A DNA stretch of 64,000 bases from Bacillus sp. REN16 (GTDB lineage: Bacteria > Bacillota > Bacilli > Bacillales > Bacillaceae_L). Under the pieces are notes generated by a model. The model was not told the origin of the DNA and did no database searches. It saw only the letters and a program-made list of their open reading frames with translations. The position numbers and the translations under genes are program-made. Positions 18,020 to 26,640 of the stretch are shown one piece after another. The DNA is taken from the NCBI RefSeq assembly GCF_020731355.1, contig NZ_JAJFZK010000005.1, positions 248,001 to 312,000 on the forward strand. Reading direction: 5' to 3'. The stretch's first letter is position 1; each line of letters opens with the position of its first letter.

Positions 18020-19030
18020 ATGTATTTGATAAAAAAAGCACGAACAATTCCAATTGAAATTTTAATCCTTGTCGCACTCATTAGGAGATTGAGGCCTGAT
18101 CATCCGAAAATTCCTCAAATTCAAGTCGAATTAGCGAAAAGAAAGAAGGGATACCGAGGAGAACTTTCCTTAAACTATTATTTTGACCTCATTGATACAC
18201 CCGAAATTCTTATCCTCCACGATATCAGACTTCCATACGGCAAATCCTATTTCCAAATTGACACACTCATGATAACCCCACATTTTATCTTAATCCTGGA
18301 AATTAAAAATATAGCTGGGACTCTTTATTTTGAGGATGAATCAAATCAAATGATCCGCACATTCAACAATGAAGAAGAAGGAATGACAAATCCGATCCTA
18401 CAAGCTAGACGTCACACCCGCCAATTAACAAACTGGCTCAAACGGCGGAAACTTCCAATCTTGCCAATCGAATTTTTGGTCATTATAAGTGACTCAAAAA
18501 CCATTATTAAGTCCTCAAGACCTAGTATTTTCACAAAAGTGATGCATAGCGCCAATCTCCCTTTTACTTTTGAAAAAATTGAAAAAAGACATACTAAAGA
18601 GACGTTGACAATGAAGGAAATGAGAAAAATAGCGGGGACGATTGAAAAGCACCATACACCCAAAAAACCTGACTTGATTGCGCGTTTTTCAATTCGACAA
18701 TCTGAAATTCGAAATGGTGTTCATTGTCCAAAATGTTTCGCCCTTCCAATTGATAGAAAAAAAGGTCATTGGTATTGTGAAAATTGCGATACAAAATCAA
18801 AAAATGCCTTCAATCAGACCATCGAAGATTACGCCTTACTCATAAAACCTACAATCACAAATGAAGAATTGAGGGATTTTTTGCAAATTCCTTCAAGCAA
18901 ATATATTTTCCGTTTATTAAAATCCATGAATCTAGAATATACAGGAGAGAAGAAAGGAAGAACCTACTACCTCCCCCAATACCAATATTTACACACCACC
19001 ACCCGAACCCTGTCCACAACACATCCTTAA
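18020..19030 (+). CDS. NERD-domain protein with C-terminal zinc ribbon
   Basis: A 336-aa protein. The NERD (nuclease-related) domain spans residues about 40-160, with the conserved core GYRGELSLNYYF, QIDTLMITPHFILILEIKN and NPILQARRH; Glu/Asp and Lys of the EIKN segment are the expected nuclease-fold residues. A zinc ribbon follows (CPKC...CENC, residues about 236-258), then a helical tail. The AAGGAG site is very close to ATG 18020; TTG 18026 would have better spacing. No membrane segment. It lies between cccB and ftsE, so it may have been inserted there. Substrate unknown. Confidence 0.8.
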   Translation: MYLIKKARTIPIEILILVALIRRLRPDHPKIPQIQVELAKRKKGYRGELSLNYYFDLIDTPEILILHDIRLPYGKSYFQIDTLMITPHFILILEIKNIAGTLYFEDESNQMIRTFNNEEEGMTNPILQARRHTRQLTNWLKRRKLPILPIEFLVIISDSKTIIKSSRPSIFTKVMHSANLPFTFEKIEKRHTKETLTMKEMRKIAGTIEKHHTPKKPDLIARFSIRQSEIRNGVHCPKCFALPIDRKKGHWYCENCDTKSKNAFNQTIEDYALLIKPTITNEELRDFLQIPSSKYIFRLLKSMNLEYTGEKKGRTYYLPQYQYLHTTTRTLSTTHP

Positions 19031-19078
19031 CTGCCATGAAATCAAAATGTAATATTTTTAGTCGTTTTTTGACGAATA

Positions 19079-19122
19079 ATGATGTTATAATGGAAAAAGT
19101 AAACTAACTGGTTTACTTTTTG
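19079..19122 (+). promoter_or_regulatory. Candidate extended -10 promoter and palindrome upstream of ftsE
   Basis: TGTTATAAT (19083-19091) is an extended -10 element, but no good -35 was found at 17 bases. Directly after it, AAAAAGTAAAC (19094-19104) and GTTTACTTTTT (19111-19121) make a perfect 11-bp inverted repeat around a 6-nt loop, which could be an operator or a terminator-like stem. The following 170 bases to ftsE hold only a smaller CCTCCAC/GTGGAGG hairpin near 19230-19250. Confidence 0.45.
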
Positions 19123-19297
19123 ACTTATATATTTAAGTTGCATAGTTTAATAGGGGCGCCGTATGCCTAAATGGGCATTCGCGCTTCTATTTCCATTTGA
19201 AAGATTACTAACTTAACAAACGCAATCCTCCACGGATCCGGTGGAGGCCTTACTTCCAGTGGACGAGGGATAAAAAAACGATGATAGGTGATTCGTA

Positions 19298-19984
19298 ATG
19301 ATAGAAATGAAGGATGTCTACAAAAAGTATCCGAACGGCGTCATGGCCGTTAATGGTATAAATGTTAAAATCGAACAGGGTGAGTTCGTGTATGTCGTTG
19401 GCCCAAGTGGAGCGGGAAAGTCAACTTTTATTAAAATGATGTACCGTGAAGAGAAACCGACTAAGGGTTCCATCGTCATAAACGGGATTGACCTTGGTAA
19501 ATTAAAGGAAAAAAAGGTTCCGATGCTCCGAAGAAATATCGGGGTTGTGTTCCAGGATTTCAAGCTTTTACCGCGTTTAACTGTATATGAAAATGTGGCG
19601 TTTGCGCTTGAGGTAATCGAAGAAAACCCGAAGAATATTAAAAAACGTGTAATGGACGTGCTCGATCTTGTTCGTCTCAAGCATAAAGCAAGACATTTAC
19701 CGGATGAGCTTTCTGGTGGGGAGCAGCAGCGTGTGTCGATTGCGCGCTCTATTGTAAACTCTCCAGGCGCGCTTATTGCGGATGAGCCTACGGGTAACCT
19801 TGACCCGGAAACATCTTGGGAAATTATGAACATTTTTGAAGAAATTAATTTTCGTGGGACAACCATCGTTATGGCAACACATAACCGTGAAATTGTAAAT
19901 ACGATTAAAAGACGCGTAATTGCGGTTGAAAGTGGAAAAATCGCACGGGATGAAGTAAGGGGTGATTACGGCTATGAAGCTTAA
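19298..19984 (+). CDS. ftsE: Cell-division ABC ATPase FtsE
   Basis: A 228-aa ATPase that with FtsX couples the divisome or elongation machinery to peptidoglycan hydrolase activation. All motifs are present: Walker A GPSGAGKST, Q-loop FQDFKLLP, signature LSGGEQQR, Walker B ALIADEPT and switch His in MATHNRE. Length is typical. In B. subtilis FtsEX activates CwlO for elongation and also affects sporulation. Overlaps ftsX by 11 bases. Confidence 0.96.
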   Translation: MIEMKDVYKKYPNGVMAVNGINVKIEQGEFVYVVGPSGAGKSTFIKMMYREEKPTKGSIVINGIDLGKLKEKKVPMLRRNIGVVFQDFKLLPRLTVYENVAFALEVIEENPKNIKKRVMDVLDLVRLKHKARHLPDELSGGEQQRVSIARSIVNSPGALIADEPTGNLDPETSWEIMNIFEEINFRGTTIVMATHNREIVNTIKRRVIAVESGKIARDEVRGDYGYEA

Positions 19985-20867
19985 CACACTCCGCCGTCAT
20001 TTTCGAGAAAGTACAAAAAACCTTGGGCGTAATGGCTGGATGACATTTGCATCTGTCAGCGCCGTAACTGTAACGCTACTGCTTGTAGGTGTATTTTTAG
20101 TGATCATGATGAACCTAAACAGTATGGCGACTTCTCTTGAAAAGGACGTCCGCATTAGTGTTCACACCGAATTAACATCAACAAAGGAACAACAGGACGC
20201 ATTAAAAGCGGAAATTGTAAAAATTCCGCAGGTTGCCGATGTCGTCTTCTCATCAAAGGATGAAGAGCTTCAGAAAATGATCGAAAGCTTTGGTGAGGAT
20301 GGTAAGGTCTTTCAAATGTATGAGCAAGGTAACCCACTCCATGATGTGTTTGTCGTGAAAACGAAGCAACCACAGGATATCATGAAGGTTGCCGAGCAGG
20401 TTGAAAAAATGGAGTATGTTCACAGTGTGAACTATGGAAAAGGGAAAGTAGAAAAGATTTTTAGTACCGTTGGTGTTTCACGGAACATTGGAATCGGGCT
20501 GATCATCGGACTTCTTTTCACAGCTATGTTCTTAATTTCAAATACGATTAAAATTACGATATTTGCGAGACAAAGAGAAATTGAGATTATGAAGCTAGTT
20601 GGCGCAACAAATTCGTTTATCCGCTGGCCGTTTTTCCTTGAGGGATTATTCCTTGGAATTCTAGGTTCTTTGATACCAATTGGTGTTATTCTCGGATTCT
20701 ATAATTTCCTATATGATTTAATTCAACCACAATTAAACGGAACATTCCTGGAGCTTTTAGCATTCAATCCATTTGCATTCCAAGTAACGGGGCTGCTGCT
20801 TCTAATTGGTGCATTTATTGGAGTTTGGGGAAGTTTAATGTCTGTTCGAAAGTTCTTAAAAGTATAA
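19974..20867 (+). CDS. ftsX: Cell-division membrane protein FtsX
   Basis: A 297-aa membrane protein from ATG 19974 (AAGGGGTG about 9 bases upstream). One membrane helix near residues 23-45, a large extracytoplasmic loop (about 50-165) that contacts the hydrolase activator, and three C-terminal helices; REIEIMKLVGATNSFIRWPF is the characteristic FtsX cytosolic segment. Partner of FtsE. Confidence 0.95.
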   Translation: MKLNTLRRHFRESTKNLGRNGWMTFASVSAVTVTLLLVGVFLVIMMNLNSMATSLEKDVRISVHTELTSTKEQQDALKAEIVKIPQVADVVFSSKDEELQKMIESFGEDGKVFQMYEQGNPLHDVFVVKTKQPQDIMKVAEQVEKMEYVHSVNYGKGKVEKIFSTVGVSRNIGIGLIIGLLFTAMFLISNTIKITIFARQREIEIMKLVGATNSFIRWPFFLEGLFLGILGSLIPIGVILGFYNFLYDLIQPQLNGTFLELLAFNPFAFQVTGLLLLIGAFIGVWGSLMSVRKFLKV

Positions 20868-20868
20868 G

Positions 20869-20900
20869 AAAAAGCACACCTCCACAAAGGTGTGCTTTTT
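20869..20900. terminator. Bidirectional terminator between ftsX and the convergent gene
   Basis: AAAAAGCACACCT / AGGTGTGCTTTTT perfect stem, with A-run and T-run on either side. It can serve both ftsX and the minus-strand gene ending at 20912. Confidence 0.92.
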
Positions 20901-20911
20901 CGCGCTTACTA

Positions 20912-21250
20912 TTAATAATAGAACGGGAACGGAAAGAAGAATGGGAATACGAAAAAGTTATATGGGAAACGACGACGGCGGAAGCGGCGAAAGCGTCTCC
21001 GACCATAACCACCATATCCTCCGAAGCCAGCATACCCGCCAAATTGACGTTCAGGCCCCATTTCAGCCTCTTCAACTTCTTCAGGTACAAGCATCGTTAC
21101 TCCCTCATCGTCCATATCCTCGATGATGCCCTCCATTTGCGAGCCATCATGCATTTGTCCGATGACATAATAATTCTTTAAATTGTGGCATGTGTGTTTA
21201 ATGTCATGCCCCTGTGACATGGGCATGCCGTATGGATTGTAGTTCATCAT
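20912..21250 (-). CDS. Uncharacterised small protein with basic-aromatic C-terminus
   Basis: A 112-aa protein from ATG at 21250 (AAAGGAGGG 8 bases upstream); the longer frame to 21286 lacks a site. Residues about 15-65 form a compact beta-rich unit (KNYYVIGQMHDGSQMEGIIE, then DDEGVTMLVPEE) with an Sm/SH3-like strand pattern. The tail is a Gly/Tyr stretch, then RRRFRRFRRRRF, then FFVFPFFFPFPFYY. Such tails are seen in Bacillus spore and envelope proteins. I cannot name the family; a spore-surface role is only a guess. Confidence 0.6.
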   Translation of the reverse strand: MMNYNPYGMPMSQGHDIKHTCHNLKNYYVIGQMHDGSQMEGIIEDMDDEGVTMLVPEEVEEAEMGPERQFGGYAGFGGYGGYGRRRFRRFRRRRFPYNFFVFPFFFPFPFYY

Positions 21251-21329
21251 ATAATAATCCCTCCTTTGCACCACTAGGTTATTCACCCATGGCTTGTGTG
21301 GTTACTCCGGGATTAAAGGAATTTGCAAT

Positions 21330-21357
21330 AAAAAAACCCGACCGCTAAGTCGAGCCC
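21330..21357 (-). terminator. Terminator of the perR operon
   Basis: On the minus strand a CTCGAC / GTCGGG stem is followed by seven T residues, right after the stop of the 37-aa gene. Confidence 0.75.
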
Positions 21358-21470
21358 TATCCTACAAGTTTTGTTTTGGCTTTCTTTAATTTCATCCCAC
21401 ATTCACAGCTGGTGCTATGTTTAAGGATTTTGATTTCCGTTTTGCAGGTTGGACAGATTGTTTTTGGCAT
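21357..21470 (-). CDS. 37-aa zinc-ribbon microprotein in the perR operon
   Basis: A short gene reading MPKTICPTCK at its start and carrying two Cys pairs, CPTC and CECG, 12 residues apart, then a Lys-rich tail ending KLVG. ATG 21470 directly follows the perR stop (TAA ATG), with AGAAGGTGATG from the perR end as its ribosome site. The paired cysteines indicate a single zinc ribbon. Tight coupling to perR and the terminator just past its stop support a real gene. Function unknown; redox or metal response is inferred from context. Confidence 0.7.
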   Translation of the reverse strand: MPKTICPTCKTEIKILKHSTSCECGMKLKKAKTKLVG

Positions 21471-21899
21471 TTACACATCACCTTCTTCTTTCTGGCACGA
21501 TTGACAAAGTCCATATACTTCCATCTGATGCGAGAAAATTTTAAACTGCGTTAACTTGCAGGCGACATTCTCAATTTGGGAGAGGGTTGGATACTTAAAA
21601 TCAATGATTTCCCCACATGATTCACATAAAATATGATAGTGATTTGGCTGATTAGCAAGTTCATATTTGCTTAACCCATTGCCATAGGGCAGTTCTTTTA
21701 AAATCCGTAGTGAAACAAACAGTTTGATATTGTTATAAATGGTGGCAAGGCTAATATGCGGTATTTGACGATGTATGTCTTCCACCGTAGGATGGCCTTT
21801 CAAGGAAAGGATAGTTTGTAAGATTAAGGTTCGTTGAGGCGTAATGCGTAAGCCACGTTCTTTTAAAAAGGGTATGAGTTCTGCCATTTGTTCCTGCAC
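21471..21899 (-). CDS. perR: Fur-family peroxide repressor PerR
   Basis: A 142-aa metalloregulator that represses oxidative-stress genes until peroxide oxidises its iron-bound histidines. GTG 21899 is chosen (AAGAGG 9 bases upstream); an in-frame TTG 9 bases earlier is less likely. Motifs: RITPQRTLIL winged helix, ATIYNNIK recognition helix, NHYHILCESC with the two sensor His, IIDF, and zinc site CESC / CQSC. The residue at the usual Asp85 ligand appears as Glu in KYELANQPN with a one-residue insertion. The katA promoter nearby has a perfect PerR box. Confidence 0.88.
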   Translation of the reverse strand: MQEQMAELIPFLKERGLRITPQRTLILQTILSLKGHPTVEDIHRQIPHISLATIYNNIKLFVSLRILKELPYGNGLSKYELANQPNHYHILCESCGEIIDFKYPTLSQIENVACKLTQFKIFSHQMEVYGLCQSCQKEEGDV

Positions 21900-21924
21900 G
21901 ATTAACAACCTCTTTTTCAGATAT

Positions 21925-21959
21925 TTAACTTTAACCAGCTAAAGCCTGTTTAAAGTTAA
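21925..21959. promoter_or_regulatory. Long palindrome in the perR leader
   Basis: TTAACTTTAACCAG and CTGTTTAAAGTTAA form 14-base arms with one mismatch around CTAAAGC. It lies just upstream of the perR ribosome site. It may be an operator or an mRNA stem; it does not match the PerR box. Confidence 0.55.
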
Positions 21960-22013
21960 GGCCTCCGGCGGATGCCACGATTTTTTGAAGGAAACTTTTC
22001 GAGCAGTAAGATC

Positions 22014-22294
22014 AAAGACTAAGTACGCCACTTCCTGTGGCAACGTCTTTATGACCCACTTCGTCTGGGCCTAAAAATCGGGCGCAAATACGCCAAGGCG
22101 CATTTGATTAGAATAGGTACCCGGTAGGCGGATACCTATTATATGTGAGAATAAAATGAAATGAAACTACTATGTCTAGCTTCAGCGCCTAGCCCCTCGA
22201 GGTCACAAGCCAATCTGTCGAGAAGGTTAAAGAGCAACCTTCTAGCCAGCTTTTCTTGTGCTTGTCAGGGCTGATCGAGGCGCTTCCGCATTTC
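22014..22294. repeat. Family B repeat (22014-22072), small hairpins, then family A repeat (22173-22294)
   Basis: This 398-base gap upstream of perR and downstream of katA is made mostly of repeats. The family B copy has CCAC/GTGG within AAGAC/GTCTT. Between the repeats, ATAGGTA/TACCTAT (about 22111-22141) forms a stem that could end katA transcripts. The family A copy folds like copy 1 but reads CACAAG/CTTGTG where copy 1 has CATAAG/CTTATG, a paired change that keeps the stem. Confidence 0.85.
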
Positions 22295-22297
22295 TTT

Positions 22298-23761
22298 TTA
22301 CTTTGTTGCTAAAACCTGACCAGGTACTTCTAGTCCAAGACCTTCTGCGATACGGGTACCGTATTCCGGGTCTGCTTTGTAGAAGTGTTCGATTTGACGA
22401 AGCTTGATTTCTTCTAGTTCAACTGGCTTCATGGCACCCACAATTGTATCAACAAGACGAGTGCGCTCTTCCTCGCTCATTAAGCGGTATAGGTCACCAG
22501 CTTGGGTGTAATGATCGTCTGAATCATAAGCTACACTATCTGCAATACCTTCCACTGGGAATGGATGCTGCTTCGCTTCCTGAACTTCTTTTGGACCGCT
22601 AAAGCTATTAGGCTCGTAATATACGGAATTGCCACCGTTATGATCAAAGCGCATTTGACCATCGCGTTGATAGTTATTCACATCCACTCTTGCACGGTTG
22701 ATTGGAAGTGCTTGGTGGTTTGCGCCAACACGGTAACGAGCTGCATCATGGTAGGCAAACAAACGGCCTTGAAGCATTTTGTCAGGTGATACATCAACAC
22801 CAGGCACTAATGTTCCAGGTGAGAATGTAGCTTGTTCAACCTCTGCAAAATAGTTCTCAGGGTTGCGGTCTAATACCATGCGGCCTACCTCAATTAATGG
22901 ATAGTCCTTTTGGGACCAAACTTTCGTTACATCAAATGGATCGAAACGATATGTATTCGCATCCTCCAATGGCATGATTTGCACGTAAAGCTTCCAAGCA
23001 GGGAAGTCCCCTTTTTCAATTGCGTTGAACAGATCTTCCGTATGATAATCAGGATTTTCCCCAGCTAGTTTTTCGGCAAGGTCTGGTGCTAGAGCTTTCA
23101 CGCCTTGTTCTGTGCGGAAATGATACTTAATCCAAACTCCTTCACCCTCAGCATTTGTCCACTTAAATGTATGGCTTCCATAGCCATGCATATGACGCCA
23201 TGTCGCCGGAATCCCACGGTCACCCATTAACCAAGTCACTTGGTGTAAGGATTCAGGTGAATGAGACCAGAAATCCCATACAGCCGTTGGATTCTTCAAA
23301 TGTGTTTGAGGATGACGCTTTTGCGTATGAATAAAATCAGGGAACTTAATCGCATCACGGATGAAGAAAATCGGTGTGTTGTTACCAACGATATCATAGT
23401 TTCCTTCTTCTGTATAAAATTTGACCGCAAAACCACGCGGGTCACGTACAGTATCAGCAGAACCATTTTCCCCGGCCACCGTTGAAAAACGGATGAATAA
23501 AGGAGTACGCTTGCCAACACCATTAAACAACTTTGCTTTTGTATATGTTGAGACATCATTTGTTACTTCGAAATAACCGTGCGCACCGCTGCCTTTCGCA
23601 TGTACAACACGTTCAGGAACCCGTTCTCTATTAAAATGTGCTAATTTTTCTAGGAGGTGTACGTCCTGGATTAGGACAGGTCCTCTTGAACCAGCTGTAA
23701 TTGAATTCTGGTTATCGCCTACTGGTGCACCCCAGCTTGTTGTTAGATTATAGTTACTCAA
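22298..23761 (-). CDS. katA: Vegetative catalase KatA
   Basis: A 487-aa clade-3 haem catalase converting hydrogen peroxide to water and oxygen in the cytosol. TTG start at 23761 with AGAGGTGATC upstream, giving [13 protein letters not shown]. Active-site segment [12 protein letters not shown] (His54), [16 protein letters not shown], and haem-ligand Tyr in [14 protein letters not shown]. Length matches B. subtilis KatA (483 aa). A perfect PerR box lies about 75 bases upstream of the start. Confidence 0.96.
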   Translation of the reverse strand: MSNYNLTTSWGAPVGDNQNSITAGSRGPVLIQDVHLLEKLAHFNRERVPERVVHAKGSGAHGYFEVTNDVSTYTKAKLFNGVGKRTPLFIRFSTVAGENGSADTVRDPRGFAVKFYTEEGNYDIVGNNTPIFFIRDAIKFPDFIHTQKRHPQTHLKNPTAVWDFWSHSPESLHQVTWLMGDRGIPATWRHMHGYGSHTFKWTNAEGEGVWIKYHFRTEQGVKALAPDLAEKLAGENPDYHTEDLFNAIEKGDFPAWKLYVQIMPLEDANTYRFDPFDVTKVWSQKDYPLIEVGRMVLDRNPENYFAEVEQATFSPGTLVPGVDVSPDKMLQGRLFAYHDAARYRVGANHQALPINRARVDVNNYQRDGQMRFDHNGGNSVYYEPNSFSGPKEVQEAKQHPFPVEGIADSVAYDSDDHYTQAGDLYRLMSEEERTRLVDTIVGAMKPVELEEIKLRQIEHFYKADPEYGTRIAEGLGLEVPGQVLATK

Positions 23762-23821
23762 CTAGATCACCTCTTGAAGTAGTTTTTAATACATATATTA
23801 TAATAACATCTATAAATTAAA

Positions 23822-23849
23822 AATCAATACTTTATTATAATTATTATAA
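23822..23849 (-). promoter_or_regulatory. PerR box and -35 region of katA
   Basis: TTATAATTATTATAA at 23835-23849 is a full 15/15 match to the PerR consensus TTATAATNATTATAA. On the minus strand TTGATT (23827-23822) follows as a likely -35, with TATTAT or TATAAT candidates 16 or 19 bases further. The rest of the 293-base divergent gap to the katX-like gene is A/T-rich with no second PerR box. Confidence 0.9.
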
Positions 23850-24054
23850 TGTGGATAGATTTTAATGTTAATAAACACTTAATAATAGCGATAACTCACT
23901 TCTAGAATATGAATTCTATTCTATTAATTTTCAATTAGGACTCATTTTTATCCTTCTTTGAGAATGAAAAAAGTTTCGACAAGTTTCGATTACATAGGAA
24001 TAGAAGCAAATGGAAATAATTACGTAGATATTCCATTTTAGGAGGATATGCGAC

Positions 24055-25668
24055 ATGAATGATAAAAAGCATCATGGAAGCGTAGAAGGAGTGGGCGGGC
24101 CCCTCGACGAGCGATTAGGTACAGGGGAATCTGCTGAATCATTAACAAATAGGCAGGGTCACCCGGTTACAGATAATCAAAATATCCGAACGGTCGGAAA
24201 TCGTGGCCCTTCTACATTAGAAAATTACGATTTCATTGAAAAAATATCCCACTTTGACCGTGAGCGAGTTCCAGAACGCGTCGTGCACGCAAGAGGTGCT
24301 GGTGCACATGGGTATTTTGAAACGTACGGAAAGGTTGGGGACGAGCCGATTGCCAAATATACGCGAGCTAAGCTATTCCAAGAAGCGGGAAAAAAGACCC
24401 CAGTTTTTGTACGTTTTTCAACGGTTGCAGGTGCCATGGAGTCTCCTGAAACGGCACGAGATCCACGCGGGTTTGCAGTCAAATTTTATACCGAGGATGG
24501 GAACTGGGATTTAGTCGGAAACAATTTAAAAATCTTTTTCATCCGCGATGCGATGAAGTTTCCGGATATGATTCATGCGTTTAAACCAGATCCAGTCTCA
24601 AATCTATCACATCCTGAAAGAATGTTTGATTTTTTATCTAAAACACCCGAAGCTACACATATGATTACATTCCTTTTTTCACCATGGGGGATTCCGGCGA
24701 ATTATCGCCAAATGCAAGGATCTGGTGTCAATACATATAAATGGGTAAATCAGGATGGTGAGGCTGTATTAGTGAAGTATCACTGGGAGCCATTAAAGCA
24801 AGGAATCAAAAATTTAACTCAAAAAGAAGCAAATGAAATCCAGGGGACAAATGTGAGCCATGCAACGCAAGATTTATACGAAGCAATCGAGCGTGGTGAT
24901 TATCCGGAGTGGGAGCTTTATGTACAAATCATGAGTGACGATTATCATCCTGAGCTCGATTTCGATCCACTTGATGATACAAAGCTCTGGCCGACAGATA
25001 CGTTTCCATTCATGAAAGTCGGTAAAATGGTGTTAAACAAGAATCCTGAGAATTATTTTAATGAAGTCGAACAGTCTGCATTTGGTACAGGTGTCCTCGT
25101 GGATGGGCTAGATTTTTCTGATGATAAAATGTTACAGGGCAGAACATTCTCATACTCAGATACGCAGCGGCACCGTGTTGGAACGAACTATTTGCAGCTG
25201 CCAATTAATGCTCCGAAAAAGCGTGTTGCCACCAATCAGCGTGGCGGGATGATGTCGTACTATGCCGATGTGCCACCAAGTGGCAATCCGCATAGCAATT
25301 ACGAACCATCCATGATAGGCGGATTGAAGGAAGCGAAACAGGAAGGCAAAATTCATGAGCCGCATTATGATGACAACCTCGTTCGTGAAAGAATTGATCG
25401 CCCAAATGACTTTGGACAAGCAGGTGAGACCTATCGAAGTTTCTCGGATGCAGAAAGGGAGGAACTCATCAGCAATCTGGTGGAGAACCTAAAAGTTTGC
25501 CGGCCAGAAATCCAAAACAAAATGCTCGAGTACTTCACAAATGCCGACGAGGATTATGGCCGACGTGTTAGGGAGGGACTTGCGCAAGCAATGGACACAA
25601 GCTCAACAGCAGCGGACGAAGCAGTTGAGAAGTCTAAAAACATGGGACAAAAAACAGACGGGTATTAA
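24055..25668 (+). CDS. katX: Second catalase, KatX-like
   Basis: A 537-aa haem catalase divergent from katA. AGGAGGA precedes ATG 24055. Conserved [30 protein letters not shown] and haem-Tyr segment [14 protein letters not shown]. It has an N-terminal extension ([20 protein letters not shown]) and extra C-terminal tail compared with KatA, as in KatX, the spore catalase of B. subtilis. The upstream region has no PerR box, so control by a sporulation or general-stress sigma factor is likely, although I could not fit a convincing consensus. The symbol is by length and context. Confidence 0.85.
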   Translation: MNDKKHHGSVEGVGGPLDERLGTGESAESLTNRQGHPVTDNQNIRTVGNRGPSTLENYDFIEKISHFDRERVPERVVHARGAGAHGYFETYGKVGDEPIAKYTRAKLFQEAGKKTPVFVRFSTVAGAMESPETARDPRGFAVKFYTEDGNWDLVGNNLKIFFIRDAMKFPDMIHAFKPDPVSNLSHPERMFDFLSKTPEATHMITFLFSPWGIPANYRQMQGSGVNTYKWVNQDGEAVLVKYHWEPLKQGIKNLTQKEANEIQGTNVSHATQDLYEAIERGDYPEWELYVQIMSDDYHPELDFDPLDDTKLWPTDTFPFMKVGKMVLNKNPENYFNEVEQSAFGTGVLVDGLDFSDDKMLQGRTFSYSDTQRHRVGTNYLQLPINAPKKRVATNQRGGMMSYYADVPPSGNPHSNYEPSMIGGLKEAKQEGKIHEPHYDDNLVRERIDRPNDFGQAGETYRSFSDAEREELISNLVENLKVCRPEIQNKMLEYFTNADEDYGRRVREGLAQAMDTSSTAADEAVEKSKNMGQKTDGY

Positions 25669-25677
25669 AAATGTGGG

Positions 25678-25710
25678 GCATCGGTTTCGAATGAGACCGA
25701 TGCTCTTTAT
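25678..25710 (+). terminator. Terminator after the katX-like gene
   Basis: GCATCGGT / ACCGATGC stem around TTCGAATGAG, followed by TCTTTAT. Confidence 0.75.
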
Positions 25711-25725
25711 GCCAAAAGCCACAAT

Positions 25726-25817
25726 TTACGGCTAAAAAAATAAAATACGGCTAATAGCCGAAAAATATGGCTAATAAAATGAAAATACGGCTAATAAAAA
25801 AAATTTATGGCCAATAG
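25726..25817. repeat. About 20-nt periodic array of (A)CGGCTAAT
   Basis: Five copies of ACGGCTAAT or ATGGCTAAT/ATGGCCAAT are spaced 19-20 nt apart by A-rich DNA between the katX-like gene and the GNAT gene. The layout resembles the 21-nt TGTCCGATA arrays, but the core differs. Confidence 0.7.
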
Positions 25818-25833
25818 CAGTACCTGACCTTTT

Positions 25834-26268
25834 TTACAATTCTTTAACAAACGCATAGCTTTTCCGCTCATATCCCATTTTTTCCTCATAAAAACGATGC
25901 GCATCCACTCGCTGCAGCCCAGACGTCAACGCCACCTTGCCACAGCCCAATTCCCGCGCAAGCTCATGTATATAAGATAGAAGTGCCTCACCATAGCCTT
26001 TCGAGCGACCTGCTTCGTCCGTCACTAAATCATACACATACATATTCTTTCCGTAATATAGATTGAGCTGCTGGGCAACGCCAGTGACGGCCACAACTTT
26101 ACCCTCATCTACTAATGCAAACAATCGATAGCCCTGAGGCTTCATCTGAGTCGCTATCACCACAAATTCCTCGATCCCCAAATGTGTCCGCAACTGCTTC
26201 ATAACCGGGAACGCCATTTTCCACTCATCATCAGTTATTAACTCACGAATTTCATACGCCAACACCAT
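25834..26268 (-). CDS. GNAT-family N-acetyltransferase
   Basis: A 144-aa acetyl-CoA-dependent transferase. Conserved GNAT core: [20 protein letters not shown] (motif A, Q/RxxGxG/A as RSKGYG) and the C-terminal [24 protein letters not shown] lies only 2 bases before ATG 26268, so TTG 26262 may be the true start. The acceptor substrate cannot be told from sequence. Single gene, convergent with katX. Confidence 0.82.
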   Translation of the reverse strand: MVLAYEIRELITDDEWKMAFPVMKQLRTHLGIEEFVVIATQMKPQGYRLFALVDEGKVVAVTGVAQQLNLYYGKNMYVYDLVTDEAGRSKGYGEALLSYIHELARELGCGKVALTSGLQRVDAHRFYEEKMGYERKSYAFVKEL

Positions 26269-26328
26269 CACTCCTCAAAAAGATTTCTTCTATCATACTG
26301 CGGAAGCACATGAGTTACTACATTTTTC

Positions 26329-26482
26329 TTTACTTCATTCTTAAAAAACTTTTATAATAGAAAAGGAACGAAATTTTTACCAATTGCGTATTGAGGCATG
26401 CCCTCATTTTTGTCATAAACTGTACAAGCATTACATATTTTTATACAAAGGCATCGCACTAACGCATGTGTGGTGCCTTTTC
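26329..26482 (+). ncRNA. Possible short leader RNA upstream of ctpB
   Basis: TTTACT (26329) and TATAAT (26353), 18 bases apart, form a sigma-A-like promoter. About 90 bases later AAAGGCATCGCAC pairs with GTGTGGTGCCTTT and is followed by T residues, a terminator-like stem. A transcript of roughly 115 nt is predicted. It could be an attenuated ctpB leader or an independent RNA. From 26483 to 26640 only weak palindromes (AGTCAAAAAG/CTTTTCGACT) are seen. Confidence 0.4.
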
Positions 26483-26640
26483 CTGCAATTCCACTGGGAT
26501 AGTCAAAAAGTTCCAAGCCTTTTTTCGAATGAGCCTTTTCGACTATCCATCGTGAGTGAGGGGATGAATAAGAACATAAAAGCTACAAAAATTAACGGTA
26601 TGCATTTGTATTTGTAATCGTTACGGAGGAGGAACAATAG

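Noticed and set aside
23960-24054. Sigma-B or sigma-F promoter for the katX-like gene
   Set aside because: GTTTCG and AGGAAT elements occur, but no pair has acceptable spacing.
26384-26617. 77-aa frame upstream of ctpB
   Set aside because: No ribosome site, crosses a terminator-like hairpin, and composition is atypical.
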